Position numbers and translations under genes: made by a program. This document shows, piece after piece, positions 7,287-15,008 of a DNA stretch of 23,376 bases (positions are counted from its first letter, which is position 1; the number at the start of each line of letters is the position of its first letter). The stretch is from Melaminivora alkalimesophila (GTDB lineage Bacteria > Pseudomonadota > Gammaproteobacteria > Burkholderiales > Burkholderiaceae_C), in the NCBI RefSeq assembly GCF_000282995.1, contig NZ_ALEE01000473.1, positions 1 through 23,376 on the forward strand, given 5' to 3'. The notes beneath the pieces are model-generated. The model was not told where the DNA came from, made no database searches, and was given only the letters and a program-made list of their open reading frames with translations.

Positions 7287-9524
7287 ATGCCCTCGTCCCT
7301 GGTTCTGCTCCTCGTCCTGGCCCTCTTTGGGCCGGCGGCCTGGGCCCTGCCCACCTTCGAGGAGGTCAAGGCCGATTTCCGGCCGTCCGATGCAGTGCTG
7401 CTCTCGCGCGAGGGCGAGGCGATCCAGCGGGTGCGGCTGGACGGCAGCGTGCGCCGCGGGCAGTGGGTGGAGCTGAAAGACATCTCGCCGGCGCTGCGCG
7501 CGGCGCTGGTGTTGAGCGAGGACCGGCGCTTCCATGAACACAGCGGCGTGGACTGGGCGGCCGTCTCGGCCGCCGCCTGGGCCAACCTCTGGAACCGGCG
7601 CACGCGCGGCACCAGCACCATCACCATGCAGCTTGCCGGCCTGCTCGACAGCGACTGGCGCAGCAGCCCAGGCGGGCGCAGCGTTCCGCAAAAGCTCGGC
7701 CAGGCGGTGGCCGCGCAGGTGCTGGAGCGGCGCTGGCGCAAGGACCAGATCCTGGAGGCCTACCTGAACCTGGTGCCGTTCCGCGGCGAGCTGGTGGGCA
7801 TCGACGCCCTGGCCCGCACGCTGTTCGCCAAGGCGGCGCACGGCCTGGACGAGCGCGAGGCGGCGGTGGCGGCGGCGCTGGTGCGTGCGCCGAATGCGCG
7901 GCCCGAGCTTGTTGCGCGCCGCGCCTGCGGGGTGCTGCGCGACATGCGCCAGGGGCGGGGCGGGGCGGCGGACTGCACCGCGCTGGACCTGTTCACGGCG
8001 GGCGCCCTGCAACGGCGCGCCTGGGGCGCGAGCGAGGGGATCGCGCCGCACTACGCGCGGCAGTGGCTGCGCGCGGCCGGCGAGGAGGCGCTGCGGCGGG
8101 GCGAACGCACGAGCTTGAGCGCCCCGCTGCAGCGCATGGCGATCGAGACGCTCGCGCGCCACCTGCGCGAGCTGGCGGGGCAGAACGTGCAGGACGGCGC
8201 GCTGGTGGTGCTGGACAACGCCAGTGGCGAGGTGCTGGCCTGGGTCGGATCTTCCGGGCCCTTGAGCGCGGCGGCCGAGGTGGACGGCGTGCTGGCGCTG
8301 CGCCAGCCGGGCTCGACGCTCAAACCCTTCCTGTATGCCCAGGCGATCGCCGAGCGGCGGCTGACGGCGGCCTCGCTGGTGGAGGATTCCAGCGCGCACA
8401 TCCCGACGGCCAGCGGCCTGTACATCCCGCAGAACTACGACCGCCGGTTCAAGGGCACCGTCTCGGTGCGCACGGCGCTGGCAGCCTCGTTGAACGTGCC
8501 GGCCGTGCGCGCGCTGGTCATGGTCACGCCCGACGCCTTCTTTGGGCAGCTGCGCCGCCTGGGGCTGCCGCTGCCCGAATCGGGTGGCTACTACGGCTAC
8601 AGCCTGGCGCTGGGCAGCAGCGAGGTGCAGTTGCTGCACCTGGCGAATGCCTTCCGCGCGCTGGCCAACGGCGGGCGCCACGCGCCGGTGCGGCTGCGCA
8701 TGGCGGGCGTGGGCGATCCGCCCCCGGCAGCGGTGCAGGTGCTCGACGCCGGGGCGGCCTTCATCGTGGGCGACATCCTGTCGGATGCCAACGCGCGGGT
8801 GCGCACCTTCGGGCCGGACAGCATCCTGGCCACGCGCATCTGGACCGCCGTGAAGACCGGCACCAGCAAGGACATGCGCGACAACTGGGCCTTGGGCTGG
8901 TCGCAGCACTACACCGTGGGCGTGTGGGTGGGCAACGCCAGCGGCGCGCCCATGCACGACGTGAGCGGCACCAGCGGCGCCGCGCCCATCTGGGCCGAGC
9001 TGATGCACGGGCTGCACCGGGACGTGCCCAGCCATGCGCCCATGCCGCCGGCCGGGGTGGTGCGGCAGGCGGTGCGTTTCGGGCCGCTGCCGGAGGGCGG
9101 CTGGATCGAGGGACCGCGCGAGGAGTGGTTCCTCGCGGGCACGCAGCAGGCGCTGTTCGCCCTGGACAGCGCGCCGGCCGGGCCGCCTGTCGCCGGTGCG
9201 CGCAGCCCTCTGGCCGGGGGCGGGGAGGGTGGTGACGAAGCGCCCGGCGCGCGCATCGCGGCGCCGGCGCCCGGCACCATCGTCGCGCTCGACCCGGACA
9301 TCCCTCCGGCCTACCAGCGCCTGCAGTTCAGCGCGCAGGGCGGCCAGCCCGGCCAGGCGCTCGCCTGGCGCATCGACGGGCGGATTGCGGGCCGGGGCCG
9401 GCAGTGGGCCTGGCCGCCGTGGCCGGGGCGCCACCGGGTGCAGCTGGTGGATGGCAGCGGGCGCATGCTCGACGAGGTGCGCATCGAGGTGCGCGGGGCC
9501 GGCGTGCGCGAGGGCCGGCGCTGA
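7287..9524 (+). CDS. pbpC: Penicillin-binding protein 1C (bifunctional glycosyltransferase/transpeptidase)
   Basis: A 745-residue class A-type penicillin-binding protein (E. coli PBP1C has 770). A hydrophobic segment at residues 4-20 anchors or exports it. The GT51 glycosyltransferase domain has LSEDRRFHEHSGVD with catalytic Glu78, GTSTITMQ at 108-115 and the QKLGQ/ILEAYLN segment. The transpeptidase domain has STLK with nucleophile Ser343, SLN at 401-403 and KTGTS at 523-527, so all active-site motifs are intact. The C-terminal region, about 660-740, is a BiPBP_C (penicillin-binding protein 1C C-terminal) domain. The ATG at 7287 was chosen because it gives a normal signal/anchor directly. 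The longer in-frame start at 7170 would add 39 arginine- and cysteine-rich residues unlike this family. There is no clear Shine-Dalgarno. It follows the macroglobulin gene by 171 bases, the common pbpC/macroglobulin pairing. Confidence 0.93.
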   Translation: MPSSLVLLLVLALFGPAAWALPTFEEVKADFRPSDAVLLSREGEAIQRVRLDGSVRRGQWVELKDISPALRAALVLSEDRRFHEHSGVDWAAVSAAAWANLWNRRTRGTSTITMQLAGLLDSDWRSSPGGRSVPQKLGQAVAAQVLERRWRKDQILEAYLNLVPFRGELVGIDALARTLFAKAAHGLDEREAAVAAALVRAPNARPELVARRACGVLRDMRQGRGGAADCTALDLFTAGALQRRAWGASEGIAPHYARQWLRAAGEEALRRGERTSLSAPLQRMAIETLARHLRELAGQNVQDGALVVLDNASGEVLAWVGSSGPLSAAAEVDGVLALRQPGSTLKPFLYAQAIAERRLTAASLVEDSSAHIPTASGLYIPQNYDRRFKGTVSVRTALAASLNVPAVRALVMVTPDAFFGQLRRLGLPLPESGGYYGYSLALGSSEVQLLHLANAFRALANGGRHAPVRLRMAGVGDPPPAAVQVLDAGAAFIVGDILSDANARVRTFGPDSILATRIWTAVKTGTSKDMRDNWALGWSQHYTVGVWVGNASGAPMHDVSGTSGAAPIWAELMHGLHRDVPSHAPMPPAGVVRQAVRFGPLPEGGWIEGPREEWFLAGTQQALFALDSAPAGPPVAGARSPLAGGGEGGDEAPGARIAAPAPGTIVALDPDIPPAYQRLQFSAQGGQPGQALAWRIDGRIAGRGRQWAWPPWPGRHRVQLVDGSGRMLDEVRIEVRGAGVREGRR

Positions 9525-9579
9525 GGGGGCAGCTGCAGGCACGCCAGGAAAGCAACCATCTTTCGGGAGCGCCGCCCGT

Positions 9580-9591
9580 CGCTCGCGAGCG
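9580..9591. promoter_or_regulatory. Perfect 12-base palindrome upstream of the hydroxy-acid dehydrogenase gene
   Basis: CGCTCGCGAGCG is a perfect palindrome, 14 bases before the possible -10 at 9605. Its position fits an operator overlapping the -35 region. It does not resemble the TTGGT/ACCAA type expected for LldR-like regulators, and GC-rich DNA gives such palindromes by chance. Confidence 0.3.
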
Positions 9592-9604
9592 CCGCGCCCG
9601 GCGG

Positions 9605-9610
9605 CACAAT
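9605..9610 (+). promoter_or_regulatory. Possible -10 element of the hydroxy-acid dehydrogenase gene
   Basis: CACAAT stands out in GC-rich sequence and would start transcription near 9618, giving a leader of about 85 bases. No good -35 is visible 16-18 bases upstream. Confidence 0.3.
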
Positions 9611-9702
9611 CCACCGCATGCACATCCCGGGCGCACTGCCGCGCTGTCCTGCGCGGTCTCTCGCCGTGTGCCGTTCGTCCGACCGTCCATCGAGGAGCCG
9701 CC

Positions 9703-10875
9703 GTGCCCGACCTCTCCAAGATCACCACCATCGAAGACCTGCGCCGGATCGCCGAGCGCCGCGTGCCGCGCATGTTCTACGACTATGCCGACTCGGGCTC
9801 GTGGACCGAGACCACCTACCGCGCCAACGAAAGCGATTTCACGCCCATCAAGCTGCGCCAGCGCGTGGCCGTGAACATGGAAGGGCGCAGCACTGCCACC
9901 ACCATGGTGGGCACGCCTGCGCGCATGCCGGTGGCGATCGCCCCGGTGGGCCTCACCGGTATGCAGCACGCCGACGGCGAGATCCACGCCGCGCGCGCCG
10001 CCGAGAAGTTCGGCATTCCCTTCACGCTGTCCACCATGAGCATCTGCTCGATCGAGGACATCGCCGCGCACACCAGCGCGCCGTTCTGGTTCCAGTTGTA
10101 CATGATGCGCGACCGCGACTCCATGGCGCGCATGATCGCGCGCGCCAAGGCAGCCGGCTGCAGCGCCCTGGTGCTCACACTCGACCTGCAGGTCATCGGC
10201 CAGCGCCACAAGGACATCAAGAACGGCCTGTCCGCCCCGCCGCGGCCGACGCTGGCCAATATCCTGAACCTGATGACCAAGCCGCGCTGGTGCCTCGGCA
10301 TGGCGGGCACGCAGCGGCGCACCTTCCGCAACCTGGTGGGCCACGTGAAGGGCGTGTCGGACATGAGTTCGCTCGCCGCCTGGACCAATGAGCAGTTCGA
10401 CCCGCGCCTGTCCTGGGCCGACGTGGCCTGGGTGAAGGAGCAGTGGGGCGGCAAGCTGATCCTCAAGGGCATCATGGTCGAGGAGGACGCGCGCCTGGCC
10501 GTGCAGCACGGCGCAGACGCCATCGTGGTCAGCAACCACGGCGGGCGCCAGTTGGACGGCGCGCCGTCCGCCATCCACGCGCTGCCAGCCATCGTGGATG
10601 CCGTGGGCTCGCAGACCGAGGTGTGGATGGACGGCGGCATCCGCAGCGGCCAGGACGTGCTCAAGGCCTGGGCGCTGGGCGCGCGCGGCACCATGATCGG
10701 CCGCGCCATGGTGTATGGCCTGGGCGCATTCGGCGAGGCGGGCGTGACCAAGGCGCTGCAGATCCTCCACAAGGAGCTGGACGTGACCATGGCCTTCTGC
10801 GGCCACACCAACATCCAGAACGTGGGCCGCTCCATCCTCGTGCCCGGCACCTATCCCACCGCGCCGCAGAGCTGA
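9703..10875 (+). CDS. lldD: FMN-dependent alpha-hydroxy-acid dehydrogenase, probably L-lactate dehydrogenase
   Basis: A 390-residue TIM-barrel flavoenzyme of the LldD / glycolate oxidase / mandelate dehydrogenase family, which oxidises an L-2-hydroxy acid to the 2-oxo acid and passes electrons to the respiratory chain or oxygen. Visible family residues: FYDYADSGSW (Tyr26), QLYMMRD (Tyr133), LDLQVIGQRHKD at about 160-171, LKGI (Lys255), and the active-site motif SNHGGRQLD with catalytic His279 and Arg282. The FMN-phosphate segment is DGGIRSGQDVLKAWALGARG at about 310-329, followed by MIGRAMVYGL. Length is typical for lactate dehydrogenases, but glycolate or another hydroxy acid cannot be ruled out. 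The start is GTG at 9703, chosen because GAGGAG lies six bases upstream and the homologous sequence begins there. The open frame continues far upstream, but only as an overlap of pbpC. No lactate permease or regulator gene is adjacent. Confidence 0.88.
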   Translation: MPDLSKITTIEDLRRIAERRVPRMFYDYADSGSWTETTYRANESDFTPIKLRQRVAVNMEGRSTATTMVGTPARMPVAIAPVGLTGMQHADGEIHAARAAEKFGIPFTLSTMSICSIEDIAAHTSAPFWFQLYMMRDRDSMARMIARAKAAGCSALVLTLDLQVIGQRHKDIKNGLSAPPRPTLANILNLMTKPRWCLGMAGTQRRTFRNLVGHVKGVSDMSSLAAWTNEQFDPRLSWADVAWVKEQWGGKLILKGIMVEEDARLAVQHGADAIVVSNHGGRQLDGAPSAIHALPAIVDAVGSQTEVWMDGGIRSGQDVLKAWALGARGTMIGRAMVYGLGAFGEAGVTKALQILHKELDVTMAFCGHTNIQNVGRSILVPGTYPTAPQS

Positions 10876-10894
10876 CGCGCACTATTGTTTTAAT

Positions 10895-10929
10895 AGCTGC
10901 TGGCGCTTGGTAGATAAGCGCTGGCGGCT
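10895..10929 (+). repeat. Intergenic hairpin element, family A, copy 1
   Basis: The left arm AGCTGCTGGCGCTT and right arm AAGCGCTGGCGGCT flank a seven-base loop (GGTAGAT). In RNA read from the plus strand all 14 positions pair, three of them as G-U wobbles. It lies 19 bases after the dehydrogenase stop, in the same orientation as that gene, and is flanked by A/T-rich sequence. Two more copies occur at 15874-15908 and 18053-18087. I recall similar elements between genes in Comamonadaceae, but this was not checked. Confidence 0.8.
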
Positions 10930-10953
10930 GATTTGGCTTCGGGTATCAGGATG

Positions 10954-11010
10954 GCCATCGCCATGGGCTGAGGCGCCCCTCGCCAATCGCAGGGGCTGCG
11001 CGGCGATGGC
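10954..11010. repeat. Nested inverted repeat upstream of the EamA gene
   Basis: The outer arms GCCATCGCC (10954-10962) and GGCGATGGC (11002-11010) are perfect complements over nine bases. Inside them GCCCCT (10975-10980) pairs with AGGGGC (10991-10996). Together they would fold the transcript, or mark a binding site, just before the possible EamA promoter. Confidence 0.4.
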
Positions 11011-11016
11011 GCTGGC

Positions 11017-11022
11017 TATGCT
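11017..11022 (+). promoter_or_regulatory. Possible -10 element of the EamA gene
   Basis: TATGCT ends nine bases before the ATG at 11032 and no Shine-Dalgarno is present. If real, the mRNA would begin only a few bases before the start codon. No clear -35 is seen. Confidence 0.3.
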
Positions 11023-11031
11023 CGGCGGCGC

Positions 11032-11967
11032 ATGACCTCCTCCCTGACCGCCGTTGCACCCTGGCTCTGGGTGCCCGTGGTGCTGTTTGCCGCGCTGGCG
11101 CAGACCGTGCGCAACACCGCGCAGCGCTCCCTGACCGCCGAGCTGGGCACGCTGCCCGCCACGCTGGTGCGCTTTCTCTACGGCCTGCCGTTTGCCGGCC
11201 TGTGGCTGGCGTTGCTGTACGCCTGGCCCGCGCAGCCGCCGGCCGTGCCGCATTTCAGTGCCGCCTACCTGGGCTGGATCGCGCTGGGCGCGTTCTTCCA
11301 GATCGCGGGCACGGCTTTCCTGCTGCTGGCCATGGCCGAGCGCAACTTCGCCGTTGCCGTGACCCTGTCCAAGACCGAGGTGCTGCAGGTGGCGCTGTTC
11401 GCCAGCGTGTTCCTGCACGAACTGCCCACGCCGCTCGCGCTGCTGGCGATGGTGGTGGCCACGCTGGGCGTGCTGCTGCTGTCGCTGCCGCCGCGCGGGC
11501 AGCTGCTGTCGCCTGCGGCCTGGCTGAGCCGCCCTGCGCTCTACGGCCTGGCGTGCGGCGCCAGCTTTGCGATCGCTTCGGTGGGCTTTCGGGGCGGGGC
11601 GCTGGCACTGGGGGCCGAGACGCCGTGGCTGTCGGGCGCCTGGGGCGTGCTGTTCGCGCAGACGCTGCAGACGCTGGGCCTGGGCGCCTGGGTGGCGCTC
11701 AAGACCGAGCGGGGCCTGGCGCCGCTGTGGCCGGCGTGGCGCATGTCGCTGGTGGCGGGCAGCATGGGTGCGGCCGCGTCGCTGGCGTGGTTCACCGCCT
11801 ACGCCATGCAGACCACGGGCGCCGTGCGCACGCTGGGCATGGTAGAGGTGGTGTTCAGCTACCTGGTATCGCGCCGCCTGTTCAGCGAGTCCTTCACGCG
11901 GCCCGAGAAGATCGGCATGGCGTTGATGCTGGTGGGGTTGGTGCTGATCTGCCTACAGGGCGTGTGA
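11032..11967 (+). CDS. EamA/DMT-family membrane transporter
   Basis: A 311-residue inner-membrane protein with about ten predicted hydrophobic helices in two similar halves, the DMT/EamA pattern. The first half includes LGWIALGAFFQIAGTAFLLLA and a helix-connecting stretch AVAVTLSKTEVLQVALFASVF. The second half has the related TTGAVRTLGMVEVVFSYLVS, and short loops with a cytoplasmic-type charged segment (ALKTERG) lie between. Family members export or import metabolites such as amino acids, nucleosides or drugs, and the substrate here is unknown. The ATG at 11032 is the first in-frame start and gives a normal N-terminus. It is separated from the dehydrogenase by a hairpin repeat and from dinB by another repeat, so it is probably transcribed alone. 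Confidence 0.88.
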   Translation: MTSSLTAVAPWLWVPVVLFAALAQTVRNTAQRSLTAELGTLPATLVRFLYGLPFAGLWLALLYAWPAQPPAVPHFSAAYLGWIALGAFFQIAGTAFLLLAMAERNFAVAVTLSKTEVLQVALFASVFLHELPTPLALLAMVVATLGVLLLSLPPRGQLLSPAAWLSRPALYGLACGASFAIASVGFRGGALALGAETPWLSGAWGVLFAQTLQTLGLGAWVALKTERGLAPLWPAWRMSLVAGSMGAAASLAWFTAYAMQTTGAVRTLGMVEVVFSYLVSRRLFSESFTRPEKIGMALMLVGLVLICLQGV

Positions 11968-11975
11968 AGAGAAAC

Positions 11976-12090
11976 ATCCCCTGAGTCGCTTCGCGCCTTC
12001 CCCCCGCTCTCGCATTGCCGCGCAATGCGGGCAGGGGGACGCCACCAGCGCGGCGGGGCGGCCCTTGCGCGGTGGCCCACGCCGGGGGGC
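11976..12090 (+). repeat. Intergenic two-hairpin element, family B
   Basis: This element fills most of the gap between the EamA and dinB genes. Hairpin 1 has CCCCC (12001-12005) with GGGGG (12034-12038) as an outer stem and CGCATTGC (12011-12018) with GCAATGCG (12022-12029) as a perfect inner stem over a three-base loop. Hairpin 2 has GCCACC (12041-12046) with GGTGGC (12071-12076), one bulged A, then GCGC (12048-12051) with GCGC (12067-12070). The segment around GGCGGGGCGGCCCTTGCGCG is one I recall as recurrent in Comamonadaceae intergenic DNA, but that was not checked. The boundaries are approximate. Confidence 0.65.
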
Positions 12091-12128
12091 GCGCCAGTTT
12101 CCTAGGCGGCACGACTCGCGCAGCGCGC

Positions 12129-12134
12129 GACAAT
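12129..12134 (+). promoter_or_regulatory. Possible -10 element of dinB, suggesting a leaderless mRNA
   Basis: GACAAT ends seven bases before the GTG start at 12142, so transcription would begin at or next to the start codon. No Shine-Dalgarno is present, which agrees. No good -35 and no clear LexA box (CTGT-N8-ACAG) is visible. Confidence 0.35.
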
Positions 12135-12141
12135 TGCGGCC

Positions 12142-13353
12142 GTGACCGCTACTGCCTCTGATCGCCGCATCGCCCACCTCGACATGGATGCGTTCTACGC
12201 ATCCGTCGAACTGCTGCGCTACCCGCAGCTCAAGGGGCTGCCCGTGGTGATCGGCGGCGGCCGCCGCCCGCAGGACGAAGCGCTGGCCGCTGCCTACGCC
12301 GGGCGGCCGGGGGATATTCCGGTGGCGGCGTTTGCGCTGCTGAAGGACTACGCGGGCCGCGGCGTGATCACCACCGCCACCTATGCGGCGCGCCAGTTCG
12401 GCGTGGGCTCGGCCATGGGGCTGATGAAGGCCGCGCGCCTGTGTCCGCAGGCCGTGCTGCTGCCGGTGGACTTTGCTGCCTACCGTCGCTACTCCAGGCT
12501 TTTCAAAGAGGTAATCCTCTCCATCGCGCCGGTCATGGAAGACCGCGGCGTGGACGAGGTGTACATCGACTTTACGCGAGTAGCGGGCGGCCAGCGCGAC
12601 GGCGGGCGGGTGCTGGCGCGGCTGATCCAGAAGAGCATCTTCGACGCCACGGGGTTGACCTGCTCGATCGGCGTGGCGCCCAACAAGCTCATCGCCAAGA
12701 TGGCGAGCGAGTTCAACAAGCCCAACGGCATCTCCATCGTGCAGCCAGGCGACCTGCAAGACCTGATCTGGCCGCTGGACTGCCGCAAGATCAACGGCGT
12801 GGGTCCCAAGGCCGAGGCCAGGCTGCTCGCCCACGGCATCCGCACCATTGGCGAACTGGCCCAGCGGCCGCTGCCGTGGCTGATGCAGCAGTTCGGGCGT
12901 TCCTACGGTGCCTGGCTGCACGACGCGGCCTGGGGGCGCGACGAGCGCCCGGTGGTCACCAAGAGCGAGCCCGTGAGCATGAGCCGCGAAACCACCTTTG
13001 ACCGCGACCTGCACGCCGTGCACGACCGCGCCGAACTCGGCGCCATCTTCACCGACCTGTGCCAGCGCGTGGCGCAGGACCTGCAGCGCAAGGGCTACGC
13101 GGGCCGCACCATCGGCATCAAGCTGCGCTATGACGACTTTCGCGCCGTCACCCGCGACCAGACCATTGCCGTGCCCACGCATGACGCGGCAACCATCCGC
13201 CGCGTGGCGGGCCTGTGCCTCAAGCGCGTGCCGCTGGACCGGCGCCTGCGCCTGCTGGGGGTGCGCGTGGCATCCCTGGTGCCGGTGGCGCCGCACAGCG
13301 CCGACAGCATGCCGCCGGCGCGCAAGCAAGGCGCCACTGTGGGGCTTTTCTGA
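12142..13353 (+). CDS. dinB: DNA polymerase IV, Y-family translesion polymerase
   Basis: A 403-residue error-prone lesion-bypass polymerase. The N-terminal motif HLDMDAFYASVE holds metal ligand Asp14 and, at the steric-gate position, Tyr19 (Phe13 in E. coli DinB). Catalytic Asp138-Glu139 lie in RGVDEVYIDFT, where E. coli has SLDE. SIGVAPNKLIAKMASEFNKP and the helix-hairpin-helix KINGVGPKAEARLLAHGI follow, then the little-finger domain from about residue 270. About 30 residues (41-72) separate VVIGGG from RGVITTATYAAR, where E. coli has only a few. I recall such an insert in other Comamonadaceae enzymes. The extreme C-terminus, QGATVGLF, ends in LF and may be the sliding-clamp binding motif. 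The start is GTG at 12142 because the conserved motif begins 11 residues later and no better start exists. Probably induced by DNA damage in general, but no LexA box is visible. Confidence 0.93.
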   Translation: MTATASDRRIAHLDMDAFYASVELLRYPQLKGLPVVIGGGRRPQDEALAAAYAGRPGDIPVAAFALLKDYAGRGVITTATYAARQFGVGSAMGLMKAARLCPQAVLLPVDFAAYRRYSRLFKEVILSIAPVMEDRGVDEVYIDFTRVAGGQRDGGRVLARLIQKSIFDATGLTCSIGVAPNKLIAKMASEFNKPNGISIVQPGDLQDLIWPLDCRKINGVGPKAEARLLAHGIRTIGELAQRPLPWLMQQFGRSYGAWLHDAAWGRDERPVVTKSEPVSMSRETTFDRDLHAVHDRAELGAIFTDLCQRVAQDLQRKGYAGRTIGIKLRYDDFRAVTRDQTIAVPTHDAATIRRVAGLCLKRVPLDRRLRLLGVRVASLVPVAPHSADSMPPARKQGATVGLF

Positions 13354-13376
13354 CAATCAGGGGTATTGTGTAAATA
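13350..13376 (+). promoter_or_regulatory. Possible promoter of the aer-like chemoreceptor
   Basis: CTGACA (13350-13355, overlapping the dinB stop codon) could be a -35 and TAAATA (13371-13376) a -10, with a short 15-base spacer. This is the most A/T-rich stretch between the two genes. No sigma-28 (TAAA-N15-GCCGATAA) match is visible. Confidence 0.3.
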
Positions 13377-13443
13377 TTTGTGTCAGAAGAGGGGCACAAT
13401 GGTCTGCACTGTTTCAACGCGGAATCTTTCATCGGCTTTATCT

Positions 13444-15006
13444 ATGCGCGTCAACCTTCCCGTCACCAAGAACGAATACGATTTTCCGGCCGACGAACTG
13501 CTGATGTCGACCACAGATACCAAGGGGGTGCTGACACACTGCAACGCGCCCTTTGCCCGTGTGAGTGGCTTCACCATGGAAGAACTCATGGGCCAGCCGC
13601 ACAACATAATCCGCCACCCGGACATGCCGCCCGAGGCCTACAAGGACATGTGGGCCACCATTGGGCGCGGCCGCAGCTGGACGGGCTTTGTGAAGAACCG
13701 GCGCAAGAACGGCGACTTCTACTGGGTGCAGGCCCACGTCACGCCCATCATGCGCGAGGGCAAGCCGGTGGGCTACCTGTCGGTGCGCACCAAGCCCACG
13801 CGCGAGCAGGTCCAGGCCGCCGAGGCCTTGTATGCACGCGTCAAGCAGGAGCGCGAGTCTGGGCGCCAGACCATCCGGATGCACGCCGGGGGCGTGCGCA
13901 GTACCAGCATGTGGGACCATCTGCGCAAGCGCTACCGCGCGGGCCCCACGCTGCGCCTGGCGGCCATGCTGCTGCCGCTCATGCTGGTGTCGCTGGTGCC
14001 AGGCTGGATGGGCTGGAACGATGGCATGGCCGTGGCCCTGCACACCCTGGCCTGGCTGGTGACGGCGGGCCTGGTGCTGGCGCGCTACCACGTGGGCATG
14101 ACCCTGCCCATCCGCAGCCTGCGCCGCCTGCTCAACAGGATGGCCGCTGGCGACCTCACGCACCGCGAGCCCGAGCTGCCCATGACCCATGTGCTGGGCA
14201 AGGTCATGGCGCGCGTGCAGCGGTTGCAACTCAACATCCGGGCCGTGGTGGGCGATGCGATGGAGGAGATGGAAAAGTTCAGTGCGGTGTCGGTCGAGAT
14301 GGCGCAGAGCGCGCTGGATTTGTCCGGCCGTGCCGAATCCCAGGCCAGCAGCCTGGAAGAATCTGCCGCGGCCATGGAGCAACTCTCTGCCACGGTGGAA
14401 AACTCCAACGAGGCCGCACAAAAAGTGGTGCGCGAGAGCCACCACAGTGCCGAACTGGCGACCCAGGGCGGGCAGGCGGTGGCTCAGGTCAGCCAGGTGT
14501 TTGGTGCCATCGAGCAGTCTTCGCGCAAGATGGGGCAGATCATCTCGACCATCGAGGGCATCGCCTTTCAGACCAACATCCTGGCGCTCAATGCAGCCGT
14601 CGAGGCCGCGCGTGCGGGTGAGCAGGGGCGTGGCTTTGCCGTGGTGGCAGGGGAGGTGCGCAGCCTGGCGCAGCGCTCGTCCGAGGCCGCCAAGGAAATC
14701 CAGGCGCTCATCAACGAGTCGGCCAGCAACATCGGCCGCGGTGCGGGCCTGATGCAGTCGGCCAGCAAGACCATCGAACAGGTGGTGCAGTCGGTGGCGC
14801 ACGTCAATACCCTGATGGGCCAGATGGGTGTCGCAGCGCGCGAGCAGGCAGAGGGCATCTCGCAGGTCAACGAGGCCGTCACCCTGCTCGATCGGGACAC
14901 CCAGCAGAACGCAGCCTTGGCGGAACAATCGGCCGCAGCATCCCGCGTCATGAGTGACAGTGCTGCCGTGCTCGGGCGCACATTGGAAGTCTTCCGCGTG
15001 CGCTGA
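13444..15006 (+). CDS. aer: Aer-type PAS-domain methyl-accepting chemotaxis protein (aerotaxis/energy taxis)
   Basis: A 520-residue receptor. The PAS domain, about 10-120, aligns without a gap to E. coli Aer: RHPD at 57-60 and Trp70 carry the same residue numbers as the E. coli FAD-pocket region, and KNRRKNGDFYWV follows. FAD binding and redox sensing are therefore likely. Two hydrophobic helices, about 170-190 and 194-214, form a membrane hairpin without a large periplasmic domain, as in Aer. A HAMP-like segment (TLPIRSLRRLLNRMAAGDL) follows. The signalling domain has the conserved hairpin FQTNILALNAAVEAARAGEQ at about 376-395 and RGFAVVAGEVRSLAQRS. No C-terminal CheR-binding pentapeptide is present. 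The start at 13444 rests on the match to E. coli Aer numbering, but the ATG at 13399 has a better Shine-Dalgarno (AGAGGGG) and would add 15 residues. It converges on queF with two bases between the genes. Confidence 0.9.
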   Translation: MRVNLPVTKNEYDFPADELLMSTTDTKGVLTHCNAPFARVSGFTMEELMGQPHNIIRHPDMPPEAYKDMWATIGRGRSWTGFVKNRRKNGDFYWVQAHVTPIMREGKPVGYLSVRTKPTREQVQAAEALYARVKQERESGRQTIRMHAGGVRSTSMWDHLRKRYRAGPTLRLAAMLLPLMLVSLVPGWMGWNDGMAVALHTLAWLVTAGLVLARYHVGMTLPIRSLRRLLNRMAAGDLTHREPELPMTHVLGKVMARVQRLQLNIRAVVGDAMEEMEKFSAVSVEMAQSALDLSGRAESQASSLEESAAAMEQLSATVENSNEAAQKVVRESHHSAELATQGGQAVAQVSQVFGAIEQSSRKMGQIISTIEGIAFQTNILALNAAVEAARAGEQGRGFAVVAGEVRSLAQRSSEAAKEIQALINESASNIGRGAGLMQSASKTIEQVVQSVAHVNTLMGQMGVAAREQAEGISQVNEAVTLLDRDTQQNAALAEQSAAASRVMSDSAAVLGRTLEVFRVR

Positions 15007-15008
15007 AC

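Noticed and set aside
9034..9702. Upstream in-frame extension of the hydroxy-acid dehydrogenase
   Set aside because: It overlaps pbpC in another frame and is arginine-rich. The GTG at 9703 has a well-placed GAGGAG and begins the conserved sequence.
7203..9773. 856-codon minus-strand frame opposite pbpC
   Set aside because: It is a shadow of pbpC, with no domain and an arginine/histidine-rich composition.
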